The notes: generated by a model from the sequence alone, not told the origin. A DNA stretch of 59,979 nucleotides from JAAYAY01 sp964429355 (GCA_964429355.1 CAYSCH010000006.1:1-59979); one strand, 5' to 3'. Positions 9,198-17,757 are shown, counted from the first letter of the stretch. A program made the numbers and translations.

Positions 9198-10718
9198 ATG
9201 CTGACGCGACTGAGAGTGAAGGGCTTCAAGAATCTCGCCGATGTGGACGTGGCGTTTGGGCCGTTCACGTGCGTTGCCGGTGCCAACGGCGTTGGGAAAT
9301 CGAACCTGTTCGACGCGATCACGTTCCTCAGCGCCATCTCCTATCTTCCGCTGATCGATGCTGCGCGCTGTGTTCGTGATGAGAAGAATCGCAGCAACGA
9401 GGTGAGAAGCCTTTTCTTCCGAACCGGCGATGAGACGGTCAATGAGATGACGTTTATCGCGGAGATGTTGATTCCGGCGGAGGGAATCGACGAACTGGGG
9501 CAGCCAGCACAGGCTTCAATTACGTTCTTGCAGTACACGCTCGTGTTGGGGTACGAAACGGACCCAGAGATTCAACAGGTTGAGCGACTGGTCGTCATTC
9601 GAGAGGAATTGCAGCATATCAAAGTCGGGGACGCTCCCAAGCGACTTGCCTTCGAACATTCACGGGAATGGCTGAAATCGGTTGTGAAGGGTCGCCGAAG
9701 CAGCCCATTTATTTCGACGGCTTCCGAACCGGGCAACACGATCGTGAAGTTGCACCAGGAAGGTGAACGGGGCCGGGCAAGACAACTGCGTGCCTCGAAG
9801 CTTCCGCGAACGGTCCTGTCGAGTACGAACGCTACTGAGAGCCCAACGGCATTGCTCGCCAAACGCGAGATGCAATCGTGGCGACTGCTTCAACTCGAGC
9901 CGACGGCGTTAAGGAACCCTGATCCATTCAATGCCCCGACGCACATCGGTGCGGATGGTTCCCACATGGCCGCAACGCTGAATTATCTTGCGAGGACCCA
10001 AGCGAATGGCGGCACGGGGAACGGCGATAACGCGGCATTGCTCGCAAGAGTCGCGAATCGACTGTCAGAACTTGTCGAGGACATCCACTCCGTCAATGTC
10101 GATGTCGACAACCGCCGGGAACTGTTGACGCTCCAGGTTGTCGACCGTAGCCGGACGCTTCATCCTGCTCGCGCCCTTTCTGACGGCACGCTTCGTTTCC
10201 TTGCTCTATCGATCCTCGAACTGGATACGAGCGCCCACGGTCTTCTGTGCTTTGAAGAACCCGAGAACGGAATCCATCCCGAGCGAATACCATCTATGCT
10301 TCGATTGCTCAAGGACCTTGCCACGGACACAGACGAAGAAGTCAGCAAGGACAATCCTCTTCGGCAGGTGATCGTGAACACCCATTCGCCGACAGTCGTC
10401 GGGCTGGTGGACGACGCCGATCTCTTGGTAGCCGAACCTTGTGAGGTTTCCGTGAACGACCACCGCTGTCGCGCGGTGACCTTCTCGTGGCTTGAAGGAA
10501 CGTGGCGTCAGGACATGAAGCCGGAAGAGCGTACTCTCGCTCGCGGCAAACTGAGATTCTACCTGAATCCGTTGGCTGTGGCAGAGGACACGGAAGCCGA
10601 ACTGGACGAAGACGCGATGAAACAGCAGACAAGACCACGGCGCACGCCCCGCCGAGTGAAAGACCGCCGCGACCTGCAACCTTTCCTCCCGAATGTTCCG
10701 TGGCTCGAGGATGAATAG
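9198..10718 (+). CDS. AAA (AAA_21/OLD-like) ABC-type ATPase, first gene of an ATPase-TOPRIM pair
   Basis: A 506-residue SMC/ABC-type ATPase without membrane segments. Walker A is GANGVGKSN at residues 28-36, the ABC signature is LSDGTLRFLAL near 326-336, Walker B is LLCFEEPENGIHP near 347-360, and the switch histidine lies in NTHSP. The central 200 or so residues are family-specific, and the C-terminus is Arg-rich. Such ATPases are the sensor/motor half of several bacterial immunity pairs (RloA/AbiLi, PARIS AriA, Septu- and Gabija-like sets). The next gene overlaps the stop codon by 8 bases and encodes a TOPRIM-like protein, so the two are translationally coupled. The pair sits at the edge of an AT-richer accessory stretch. 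Fold and motifs are seen; the defence role is inference from family context. Confidence 0.85.
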   Translation: MLTRLRVKGFKNLADVDVAFGPFTCVAGANGVGKSNLFDAITFLSAISYLPLIDAARCVRDEKNRSNEVRSLFFRTGDETVNEMTFIAEMLIPAEGIDELGQPAQASITFLQYTLVLGYETDPEIQQVERLVVIREELQHIKVGDAPKRLAFEHSREWLKSVVKGRRSSPFISTASEPGNTIVKLHQEGERGRARQLRASKLPRTVLSSTNATESPTALLAKREMQSWRLLQLEPTALRNPDPFNAPTHIGADGSHMAATLNYLARTQANGGTGNGDNAALLARVANRLSELVEDIHSVNVDVDNRRELLTLQVVDRSRTLHPARALSDGTLRFLALSILELDTSAHGLLCFEEPENGIHPERIPSMLRLLKDLATDTDEEVSKDNPLRQVIVNTHSPTVVGLVDDADLLVAEPCEVSVNDHRCRAVTFSWLEGTWRQDMKPEERTLARGKLRFYLNPLAVAEDTEAELDEDAMKQQTRPRRTPRRVKDRRDLQPFLPNVPWLEDE

Positions 10719-11373
10719 TCTCAAGTTCACCCTTCTCAGCGACGGCTCTTCGGATGAAGTGCTGATTCGTCACCTTGAGTGGCTAGTACGTCGGCATGTT
10801 GCACCGACGACAACCATCCAGTCAGAATGGGCCGATTTGCGCTCGTTGCGAGAGAAACCCATTGGTCTTGCAGAACGTATCAAAAGAGCGCTCGAATTCT
10901 ATCCATGTGATGTATTGTTCGTTCACCGAGATGCGGAGCGACAAGATCCTCAGCATCGATACGACGAAATTGCCAACGCCATCGAGTCAATACCCTCTGT
11001 GACAGAAGCGATCGTCGGTGTCGTGCCCGTCCGCATGCAGGAAGCATGGCTGTTGTTCGACGAATCGGCTATTCGGAGGGCAGCAGGAAATCCGAATGGC
11101 CGACAGGATCTCGCATTGCCCCGTTTGAACCGCCTCGAAGGTGTGGCTGAAGCGAAGTCGGTTTTGCTTCAATCTCTGCGCACTGCAAGCGGCCTGACCG
11201 GTCGCCGGCTGAAGCGATTTCAAGATCGAGCTGCAACTCGGCGTGTGGCCGAATACATCGAGGATTTCTCGCCGCTGCTTGTGCTCGACGCGTTTCGGAG
11301 GTTGGACTCAGACATCCAGGCGGTGTTCCGTTGCCGCGGTTGGACAAGTGGAGCGCGGGACGAAGCAGAATAA
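10711..11373 (+). CDS. DUF4276/TOPRIM-like protein, partner of the ATPase
   Basis: A 220-residue cytoplasmic protein starting at the ATG that overlaps the ATPase stop codon (ATGAATAG), with GAGG just before it. It has an acidic N-terminal block, LLSDGSSDEVLI (residues 8-19), then DVLFVHRDAERQD near 67-79 and MQEAWLLFDE near 110. This spacing (an acidic N-terminal motif, a D-x-D-like strand and an EAWLL motif) is that of DUF4276/RloB-type TOPRIM-fold proteins, which are usually predicted nucleases encoded beside AAA_21 ATPases. The canonical TOPRIM glutamate position reads SDG rather than EG, so catalysis should be checked. An alternative upstream start at 10693 is less likely. Role as defence effector is inferred. 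Confidence 0.7.
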   Translation: MNSLKFTLLSDGSSDEVLIRHLEWLVRRHVAPTTTIQSEWADLRSLREKPIGLAERIKRALEFYPCDVLFVHRDAERQDPQHRYDEIANAIESIPSVTEAIVGVVPVRMQEAWLLFDESAIRRAAGNPNGRQDLALPRLNRLEGVAEAKSVLLQSLRTASGLTGRRLKRFQDRAATRRVAEYIEDFSPLLVLDAFRRLDSDIQAVFRCRGWTSGARDEAE

Positions 11374-11463
11374 TCTCGCAGTCCTTGGCTCCGCCGCAGA
11401 TTCTCCTTGCTGACGGCGGACTTTGAGGTCAAGTGCTGCCGGGAGAGTTTTGAGGCAGTCCGT

Positions 11464-12774
11464 CTACTGTTCCGTGTTGGCCGGCGGTGGAGGGTTCGGG
11501 ACTTTCTCAGACGAAGGGAGAACCTGCGGCGGTGCAGTCGCTCCTGGCTGGAAGGGTGAGGGGGCCGGCGAGAGCGGTCGCGGCGCGGCCGATACCTGCG
11601 CCCCGGCCGGCCGTTCGACATGGATATGCGGCAGGAGCATCATGACAACGATAAAGAACGCGAGGGCCTCGATCGTGAGCAGGATGCCTTGGAGGGAGGG
11701 CCAGATGGCGGCCGTCAGGGTGATGGCCATGATGGCCGCAGCCGGCAGCACGACGCCGAAGAGGGCCAGGCCGAAACGCATCGCCGTCATGGCGCGGACG
11801 GCGATGATCAGTACGGCAAGCCCGGCCGAGATCAGGACGGCGGGACCTAGGGAGATGTATTCCTGGGCAAAATACATGAGTGGGTAGGCGCCGGCAAAGG
11901 TCCCCACGGTCAGTACCAGCATCCAGCGATCGAACCGGGCGATCGAGGCCGCATGGACGACCAGGCCCACGAGGAGACCGAAGGCGACGACGCTGATCGG
12001 TCCCAGCCATGTCAGTTCGCCGAGTTGATCGATAGGGGCGATGCCCAGCACATCGAGCCGGACGGGCTGACCGAAAAGAAGCCGTTCGTACTTCCAGGTG
12101 TAAGTCGTCTTGCCTGCTGCCCGGCTCAATTCGGTGGGCTGAAGGGAGAGTTCCAGGAGCCGGATGTCGGATCCGTTAGCAACCATCGACACCTCGAAGC
12201 TCTCGAGGATGCCGCCGGCTGGGACGGATAGTTCGTAGAGCCCTTTGCCGACGGCCGTATAGGTGATGTCGAGCAACGTCGGTTCGGCGCGGAGAGGGCC
12301 ACGCCAGACGAGTTTGCTGTCGCGCAAGGAGACCTCTTCGCTGGGCTGGTCACCGGCTTTGATCGACAGGTCCGCCAGGGAGATGACTTGCGGCGGGAGC
12401 GGCAGTTCGATTTCGCAGTCCGTGCCGGTTGGGTCCTCGCCGACGGCCTGGATCTCGCCGGTAAAGCGAGCCTCGTAGATCGATTCCGGCGTGGCGGTGC
12501 CCACGCTGAGTTTGGGCGTGAGCGTTACGTCGGCGGAGAAGGCTTCGACTCGTGCCAGGGGTAATGGCGTGGTGGCGGGGGCTGGCCCGGTTGCTGCTTC
12601 CCGGGCCACCTGTTGCTCGGAGGCATATTTCTCTTGATAGGCCAGTTTGGAGCGGACGGCCGCTTCCCTGGCCATCTGCACGGCAGGAAGCAAGAGGGCA
12701 ATCACGACTGCCAGAATGCCGACCACAACCAGAAGCTCGACCAGGGTGAATGCGCGCCGGTGCAGCTTGAGCAT
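11464..12774 (-). CDS. prepilin-leader membrane protein with C-terminal multi-helix domain
   Basis: The 436-residue product begins with a type IV prepilin/pseudopilin leader, RRAFTLVELLVVVGILAVV, with F after the likely cleavage site and the +5 glutamate. Then comes a soluble beta-rich region (about 60-240). Instead of the usual planctomycete pilin-like domain, the remainder holds six or so hydrophobic helices (about 265-395) and a Pro-rich cytoplasmic-like tail. The soluble-plus-helices arrangement recalls CreD-like inner-membrane proteins, but I cannot confirm that. It is convergent with the TOPRIM-like gene and stands alone. Function unknown. The combination of a prepilin leader with many membrane helices is unusual. 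Confidence 0.75.
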   Translation of the reverse strand: MLKLHRRAFTLVELLVVVGILAVVIALLLPAVQMAREAAVRSKLAYQEKYASEQQVAREAATGPAPATTPLPLARVEAFSADVTLTPKLSVGTATPESIYEARFTGEIQAVGEDPTGTDCEIELPLPPQVISLADLSIKAGDQPSEEVSLRDSKLVWRGPLRAEPTLLDITYTAVGKGLYELSVPAGGILESFEVSMVANGSDIRLLELSLQPTELSRAAGKTTYTWKYERLLFGQPVRLDVLGIAPIDQLGELTWLGPISVVAFGLLVGLVVHAASIARFDRWMLVLTVGTFAGAYPLMYFAQEYISLGPAVLISAGLAVLIIAVRAMTAMRFGLALFGVVLPAAAIMAITLTAAIWPSLQGILLTIEALAFFIVVMMLLPHIHVERPAGAQVSAAPRPLSPAPSPFQPGATAPPQVLPSSEKVPNPPPPANTEQ

Positions 12775-13372
12775 AGGATCCCCTCCAGATGCCGTGGGCC
12801 AGAAAGATGAGCGACATCACTACCCGGAGTATGGTTGGATTCGTCGAAAGATGCAAGCAACAGGCAAGGGGGCAAGTGGGAATCAGAGAAAGGGCACATC
12901 GAGCCGGATCCGCCGTGGGTGACTGCTCAAAACTACAAAAACTTCAATGCGTGTCAGCAAACCACAAGCCAGGGGCCCGATGGCTGTCACCAAAAGTATG
13001 GGTAGGTAAGGACCCGTGCCCCTCCGGTCATGCTGGCCCAGGTGGCGTGCTGGTGGTGCTGCCCGACACTCTGTGGCGAGCAACGCGAGCCCCAATGGAA
13101 AGGGCGTAGGTCTGATTGCTCTCACCGCAAAGGCGCGAAGAGCGCGAAGGTCTTTCTTGGCGCTCTTTGCGCCTTTGAGGTGGAATTCGTCTTCTCTGCA
13201 GTCCGCCTTTCTGAAGTCTGGAGATGGGAGAGCAGGGAGATCGGAGGTCAGGCAGAGGAGGGAGAAAAGAAAATGGGGGAAAGGAAGATGAAGAGAAGAG
13301 TTGGCGGTTCTGGGGCCGTACGAAACTGTCGTCTCGCTGGGAATGAATTGTGTATGGCGTCCGCTCGCCGGA
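12775..13372. other. intergenic region with hairpin repeat
   Basis: About 600 bp upstream of the prepilin-leader gene. The only structure I see is the large inverted repeat at 13121-13183. ORFs on either strand here look like out-of-frame noise. Confidence 0.6.
13121..13183. repeat. large imperfect inverted repeat (dispersed hairpin type)
   Basis: Left arm CTCACCGCAAAGGCGCGAAG plus AGCGCGAAGG (13121-13150) pairs with the right arm 13154-13183 (rich in GCTCTTTGCGCCTTT). About 25 of 30 positions pair, with a loop of only a few bases. Alternating GCG/AAAG hairpins of this kind occur in many copies in planctomycete and other environmental genomes. Confidence 0.85.
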
Positions 13373-13627
13373 TCAAGATCCGATGGGACCCGCGGCGCGA
13401 ACTGCCTGCTTATTGCTGCATCCCCAAAAGAAGACAACCTCGTCTTTGATTCCAAATAGTTGCGGGTACGTCATCGAGAATCCACCTTCAGCGTTCGGCT
13501 TGAAGGTAAACCGAATCTCTGCGTCTTCCCCGTCTATTTTTCCTGTGGCTCTCGCCACCCAAGCTAACGTGTCGTGTCCGTCTTGTGTATATGACGAGAT
13601 TTCAAATGGGAAAAGGACGGATTCGTG
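13373..13627 (-). pseudogene. open coding-like segment after the nuclease stop, no clear start
   Basis: In the same frame as the gene ending at 13628, translation stays open for 84 codons after its TAA and reads like real protein (for example EIRFTFKPNAEGGFSMTYPQ, then DEVVFFWG). The only start candidate is a GTG at 13558 without a ribosome-binding site, giving 61 residues. It could be the 5'-truncated remnant of a gene, a C-terminal part split off by a nonsense mutation, or a real small gene with an unusual start. No family recognised. Confidence 0.35.
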
Positions 13628-14434
13628 TTAGACAGTGTAGATGAATCTGACTTCCCAAATCGGAGCGGTCCGCTCCTTCCAACAAAACGAGACACCCTTT
13701 GGATTCCAGTGCACCGGAACTTGGTGTACACCTTCAGGCAGTCGGGCCAATCTTGGATGATCGTTCATCAACCGGACCCCCTCGTTCACCAAGTCCATTA
13801 ACGGCAATAGCCCTGCATGCCCTTCACGTTGAATGACATTAGGTAGACTCTTGCCGTTGAACGTTTTCCCGATATATTCCTGAAATGGGTTCTGATGGGG
13901 ACGAAATACCAGAAGTGGGTTAGGCCTGATAGTACTATCTACTTGTACCTTCGGCCTATAAACCTTGATCGCATTGTTGATGACTTGAAAAGGCCATTGC
14001 TCTATTCTCAATGCTTCAAGCCTAAGCAACCACACGGTGGGTCCGAGTTCCCTTGCAACTTTGTCTCTGACTGATTGCGGAAATGGCTTTGCCGAGACAC
14101 AGATTAACCGATGGGCACCAACATCCCGGATCTTTTGACACCATCCCCGGAAGTCATTCGGCTTTACTCGCGAGTTTCGCTTCTGGACTTCAACGATTGT
14201 CCGCGTGACTCTCGGTTCCTGGCCCGTTTCAATCACAACATCACACTGCACTTTGTGTCCGGTTATCAGGCAAGGCAACATGACGTTGTGCCTGACGCGC
14301 GATTCAGGAGCGAGTGACTTTTCCAGTAGCGCAACCACTTTCTCCACCGTCTTCCAGTGTGGTTCGGTGGTGCGCCTTTTTGACACGGGCGTCTTCTTCG
14401 TCCGTTTCTTTGGTTTTCTCTTAAGCTTAGCCAT
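13628..14434 (-). CDS. putative PD-(D/E)XK-like nuclease, uncharacterised
   Basis: A 268-residue protein with a Lys/Arg-rich N-terminus (residues 1-25), then an alpha-beta core. VQCDVVIETG is followed by TIVEVQKRNSRVKPNDFRGW and HRLICVSAKPFPQSVRDKV. The order D, then E-x-Q/K on a strand, then a helix and a further strand is that of restriction-endonuclease-like folds, with Q in place of the usual Lys of ExK. The second half (about 150-268) matches nothing I know. Base composition is lower in GC than the core genes. A small ORF with a good ribosome-binding site overlaps its start. Assigned by motif only, so nuclease activity is a hypothesis. Confidence 0.5.
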   Translation of the reverse strand: MAKLKRKPKKRTKKTPVSKRRTTEPHWKTVEKVVALLEKSLAPESRVRHNVMLPCLITGHKVQCDVVIETGQEPRVTRTIVEVQKRNSRVKPNDFRGWCQKIRDVGAHRLICVSAKPFPQSVRDKVARELGPTVWLLRLEALRIEQWPFQVINNAIKVYRPKVQVDSTIRPNPLLVFRPHQNPFQEYIGKTFNGKSLPNVIQREGHAGLLPLMDLVNEGVRLMNDHPRLARLPEGVHQVPVHWNPKGVSFCWKERTAPIWEVRFIYTV

Positions 14435-14550
14435 CGGTTCCAGCCACCCTCGATACCATTTTTAGGTACATCTCCAGGAGGGGCAACAAGTGCATCTGAC
14501 ATGTCATCGTAGTCATCAAGCAAGCCTGCGACTTCGTCGAAGCTGTCCAT
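14266..14550 (-). CDS. small ORF overlapping the nuclease-like gene
   Basis: A 94-residue ORF whose ATG follows GTGAGGTA, a good ribosome-binding site. The first 40 residues (MDSFDEVAGLLDDYDDMSDA and on) are acidic and helical, resembling the tail of an antitoxin or adaptor. After residue 40 or so it overlaps the nuclease-like gene out of frame and reads as Arg-rich noise. So either the gene is short and overlapping, or a frameshift near 14430 has split a longer protein whose body is the nuclease-like ORF. Confidence 0.4.
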   Translation of the reverse strand: MDSFDEVAGLLDDYDDMSDALVAPPGDVPKNGIEGGWNRWLSLRENQRNGRRRRPCQKGAPPNHTGRRWRKWLRYWKSHSLLNRASGTTSCCLA

Positions 14551-14779
14551 TACCTCACGAAGCTCTTGCCTCCCGAACCACGACCAACCGAGTCAAACTG
14601 ATCGGATGCCACCCCAGACACAACACGGATGCCCGAAGCCGGACATCCGTGTTCTCTTGCACGTCTAGCCAATAACACGACCACCCCTATCCCCCACTCG
14701 TAGCGGACACCCAAACTGAGACATCTCCGGTCAAATGGCGTGCATCCCAGCAGCAACATCGTCAGGTTGGTGCGAAAGT

Positions 14780-15496
14780 TCAGGGTAAGTACTCATGCGG
14801 AATTCCATACCGCTTATTTCGCAAGCAGATTGCCTTGACATCTTCAAGATCCCAATCGAAATTGCCGTTGTGCGTGAACACCCATTCTGTGATCGAGGCT
14901 TCGGCGATTCTCTCGGAAATTCCGTTCGCTTGTTGAAATCGGGTTAGTGCTAGGTCTTTGGCGCCAAGCCGCTCTATTTCTGAGCGGCCCTCAGGCGTTG
15001 ACATGATTCGATCCATCACTTCTTCGGTAGCGCGGTCGGCATCAGAAGCCAGTCCATTTGTCTGCGGTTGGGGTTCGGGTGAATCGCCACCAGTCGTGCG
15101 TTGTGCGGCCACTCTCTTTTCTTCAGCCTCCTGGATGTCCAGCTTGTAGACTTGCAGTCTCAATTCCTCTCGCTTGGTGGTCGCGGTTTCTAATGCGGTC
15201 TTGACACTGGGATTGGTAATCTTATGTCCCTCTGATTCATCAAGGATCGCCCTAAGTTCGGAATAGGCTTGCCGGACATCGTTGCCTGATAACTTGCAGG
15301 CCGCATCAACTCTTCGGGGCACGCTGTAACGAACATCCTCCGCCCATGTATCTCTTGTGAAATGATAGACTGCGACGCTTATCATTACGAAGAGTGTGGC
15401 AACGCCAGCGATTGCGGTTTTGACGATGACGAGGCGAACGGACTCCCCTTCTTCATCCGAGGCTGTATCCTCTTGTGTCCGCTTCTCGCCAATCAT
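14780..15496 (-). CDS. uncharacterised single-span membrane protein
   Basis: A 238-residue protein with a short acidic cytoplasmic N-terminus, one transmembrane helix at about residues 25-45 (IVKTAIAGVATLFVMISVAV), then a soluble helical region rich in charged residues with coiled-coil potential (about 65-130), a polar linker and a compact C-terminal part ending WDLEDVKAICLRNKRYG. I recognise no family. It sits in the AT-richer accessory stretch between the nuclease-like gene and the small secreted protein. Confidence 0.55.
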   Translation of the reverse strand: MIGEKRTQEDTASDEEGESVRLVIVKTAIAGVATLFVMISVAVYHFTRDTWAEDVRYSVPRRVDAACKLSGNDVRQAYSELRAILDESEGHKITNPSVKTALETATTKREELRLQVYKLDIQEAEEKRVAAQRTTGGDSPEPQPQTNGLASDADRATEEVMDRIMSTPEGRSEIERLGAKDLALTRFQQANGISERIAEASITEWVFTHNGNFDWDLEDVKAICLRNKRYGIPHEYLP

Positions 15497-15707
15497 CCCA
15501 ATACCTCTCGATTCAAAGGGCCACGCGGCGACTCAATCAAGACAGTAAACTTCCCACCAACCCAAGTCAAGCCACACTCCCTCCCGAGAGGGGTCGCGTG
15601 TGAGCCCGCCATAAGAGGTCGATTGAAGCTGGGTAGGGCTTACGTATCTATATATGGGCGGGCAGTGAGGAAGGTACATATATAGGTTGATGACACTAGG
15701 TACTTGG

Positions 15708-15729
15708 CGTGCCATTCTAGAATGGCACG
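15708..15729. promoter_or_regulatory. 22-bp perfect palindrome, candidate operator
   Basis: CGTGCCATTCT (15708-15718) is followed directly by its exact reverse complement AGAATGGCACG (15719-15729). It ends 38 bases before the start codon of the small secreted protein at 15768, the right place for a repressor or activator site. It could also form a cruciform. Confidence 0.6.
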
Positions 15730-15767
15730 TGCAAAACGTGGAGTAGACTTGTGCAGGAGGATCTAAC

Positions 15768-16031
15768 ATGCGGTATGTGATGTTCGTGATGATCATGGTG
15801 GCAGGAATGGTTTGCACGTCGATTGCCTACCAGACCCACCGATCAAACGTTGAGGAAAGACAGTGCAAGTTTGTGATTGTTGGTTCACGAGCGGACGCCG
15901 AACTGCTCGACCCCGGGAAGTTGGTGTTGGAGACACCGCTGACCAGAACCTACCGTCACGCGCGTTTCACCTACACCGTCGACGGAGACCAGACTCTTAT
16001 CGCCAGAGGGATGTCCGCCGACGGCCGGTAG
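15768..16031 (+). CDS. small secreted or lipid-anchored hypothetical protein
   Basis: An 87-residue product preceded by GCAGGAGGATCTAAC, an excellent ribosome-binding site. The N-terminal 20 or so residues are a hydrophobic export signal (MFVMIMVAGMVCTSIA); the cysteine inside it could be a lipobox variant. The remainder is a small beta-rich domain. No family recognised. The palindrome at 15708-15729 suggests specific regulation. It is convergent with the caspase-like gene. Confidence 0.6.
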   Translation: MRYVMFVMIMVAGMVCTSIAYQTHRSNVEERQCKFVIVGSRADAELLDPGKLVLETPLTRTYRHARFTYTVDGDQTLIARGMSADGR

Positions 16032-16160
16032 CGCTTGGCGATGGCGATCGGCGCTTTGGTATAGCCTTGTGGGATTTCCAGAGGAAATTGCGGCAAGGCG
16101 TCGGAACTCGATGGGACGGGCCTGACGGAGTTCGCGGCAAAACACGGACGGAACGCGAGC

Positions 16161-16194
16161 GCGGGGCAAGCCCACGCGGCTATCTTCATAACAA
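16161..16194. repeat. REP-like short repeat, copy A
   Basis: The core AAGCCCACGCGGCTATCTTC recurs inverted at 51537-51562 and, diverged, at 52263-52290. Here it lies between the convergent small-protein and caspase-like genes, where it could end both transcripts. Confidence 0.65.
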
Positions 16195-16251
16195 CTATTT
16201 CTCAGGGAATCACGCAAGGCCATTTCCGCGCGAGGGCCCGTCGTCTCCGGC

Positions 16252-17535
16252 TCACTCCACGATCATGCACTGCGAACCGGGGTAGCCGCGGCGAACGCTC
16301 TGGACCACGACGCCGCCTCCGCCGCGAATATCTGCACCGACGACTCCGAAACGCGTATCGGCGGTTGCATCCAGCAATTGCGTCTTGAGGTGGTAGACGT
16401 TGCCGTCGCCGGCGCTTTGCAGGGTGAAGTGCATCTCCGGAGGCGAGGTCTTGACCGAGTTCCAGTAGTCGGGCGTTCCACCGAGCGCCTGGCCGTTGAC
16501 GGTGAGAATGACGTCTCCCGGCTGGAGGGTTACGACAGTGCCGGGCGGAAAACGGCCTGCTTGCTGTCCACCGCCCCAACCTCCTCTTCCCTCCGAATTG
16601 CCGCCACCGCCGCCGGCGATCCCCGGGGGCACAGCGGCCTTGCCCGGCATGGTGTTGCGCGAGATTTTCTGGTTGACGCTGAGGGATTGGTAGATGGGCA
16701 GGAAGGTGGTGTCGAGCTGGTTCTGGCAGTAGTTGAGCACCTCGTCCCAGGATCGTGACTGGTCGTTTCCCGAAAAGAAGATGCCGGGCACGAAGTTGAC
16801 TGTCTTGAGCGTATTGCCCAGCCTGGATCCCTTCTCAATTTCGGCCTGGTATAGCCCGTCGAGCATTTCGTCGGTGTAGGGGAGGCTCAGGGCCATCGAG
16901 AACAGGCCGCCGACGCCGGGAATGCACAGGGCCGACTGATCTTTGGAACTCGAATTCACGTCGAGGAGTCCCTGGTGAGCGAAGAAGAGCTGTACGAACA
17001 GGGGGCTGAGTTTTTCGGCCGGCGCGAAGGAGGGCGCCGCATAGACCTGGCCGATCTTGCCGGTCGGCAGATACATATTGCAGCTATCCGAGATCAGGGC
17101 CCGGAAACGAGCCCCCTTTTTCTCCATGGCGGCCAGCAGATCGGCCCGGTAGATGGGCGACTTGCTCCTGGTGTCGACGAAGTAGTGCCCCTTGGCGTCG
17201 TACTGGCCGTGGGAAAAGACGTAGACCACAAGGGCGTCGTCCGGTGCCACCGGCATGCGGCCGATCGTGTCGAGAATTTCGCGCTGATTGAAATCCTGCC
17301 CCTTGATCTGTTCGATTTCGAGCATGGATTCGGGAACATGGCAATAGAAACCCACAAACAGGTCGTGGAGACTCTGCTCCGCGGCAGAACCCACATTCTG
17401 CTCCAGGGTATCGCCCGCGAGGATCACGCAGATCTTGGCTGCCGCTGCCGGCTGCGGTTCGCCCAGGAGCATGCCGGCCATGGCGAAGAGGGCAAGAACC
17501 TGGAACCTCACCCGATGGTGTGCCGGGAGTGACAT
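16252..17535 (-). CDS. secreted caspase-like protease (peptidase C14) with PDZ domain
   Basis: A 427-residue protein with a signal peptide (about 1-33). A caspase-type p20 domain spans about 34-230. The catalytic histidine is in VFSHGQYD (H109) and the catalytic cysteine in ISDSCNMY (C152), the dyad spacing of C14 peptidases. A Gly-rich linker (about 305-325) leads to a PDZ-like domain with LQPGDVILTVNGQALGG. AGGTGA precedes the ATG. Prokaryotic caspase homologues are usually cytoplasmic, so an exported one with PDZ suggests action in the periplasm. It is divergent from the Asn-rich protein gene at 17758. Substrate unknown. Confidence 0.82.
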   Translation of the reverse strand: MSLPAHHRVRFQVLALFAMAGMLLGEPQPAAAAKICVILAGDTLEQNVGSAAEQSLHDLFVGFYCHVPESMLEIEQIKGQDFNQREILDTIGRMPVAPDDALVVYVFSHGQYDAKGHYFVDTRSKSPIYRADLLAAMEKKGARFRALISDSCNMYLPTGKIGQVYAAPSFAPAEKLSPLFVQLFFAHQGLLDVNSSSKDQSALCIPGVGGLFSMALSLPYTDEMLDGLYQAEIEKGSRLGNTLKTVNFVPGIFFSGNDQSRSWDEVLNYCQNQLDTTFLPIYQSLSVNQKISRNTMPGKAAVPPGIAGGGGGNSEGRGGWGGGQQAGRFPPGTVVTLQPGDVILTVNGQALGGTPDYWNSVKTSPPEMHFTLQSAGDGNVYHLKTQLLDATADTRFGVVGADIRGGGGVVVQSVRRGYPGSQCMIVE

Positions 17536-17757
17536 AGTTCACCTCGCAACCGTGCTGAGTTTCTGGGCAACAGGCGGGCGTCTCTTTCCCACGAAGGATC
17601 ATCGCGCAATCGGCAACCGGCGTCAACCCACCCGTTCCGGTCTCCGCCTACTTCTTGGCATTTGCCGATTCGGCTACAATCTCACGCAGGAAAAGGGGGG
17701 CAGTCCACGAAGGCACGCCTCCATCCCACACCATCATTTGCACGGGAGGTGAATACG

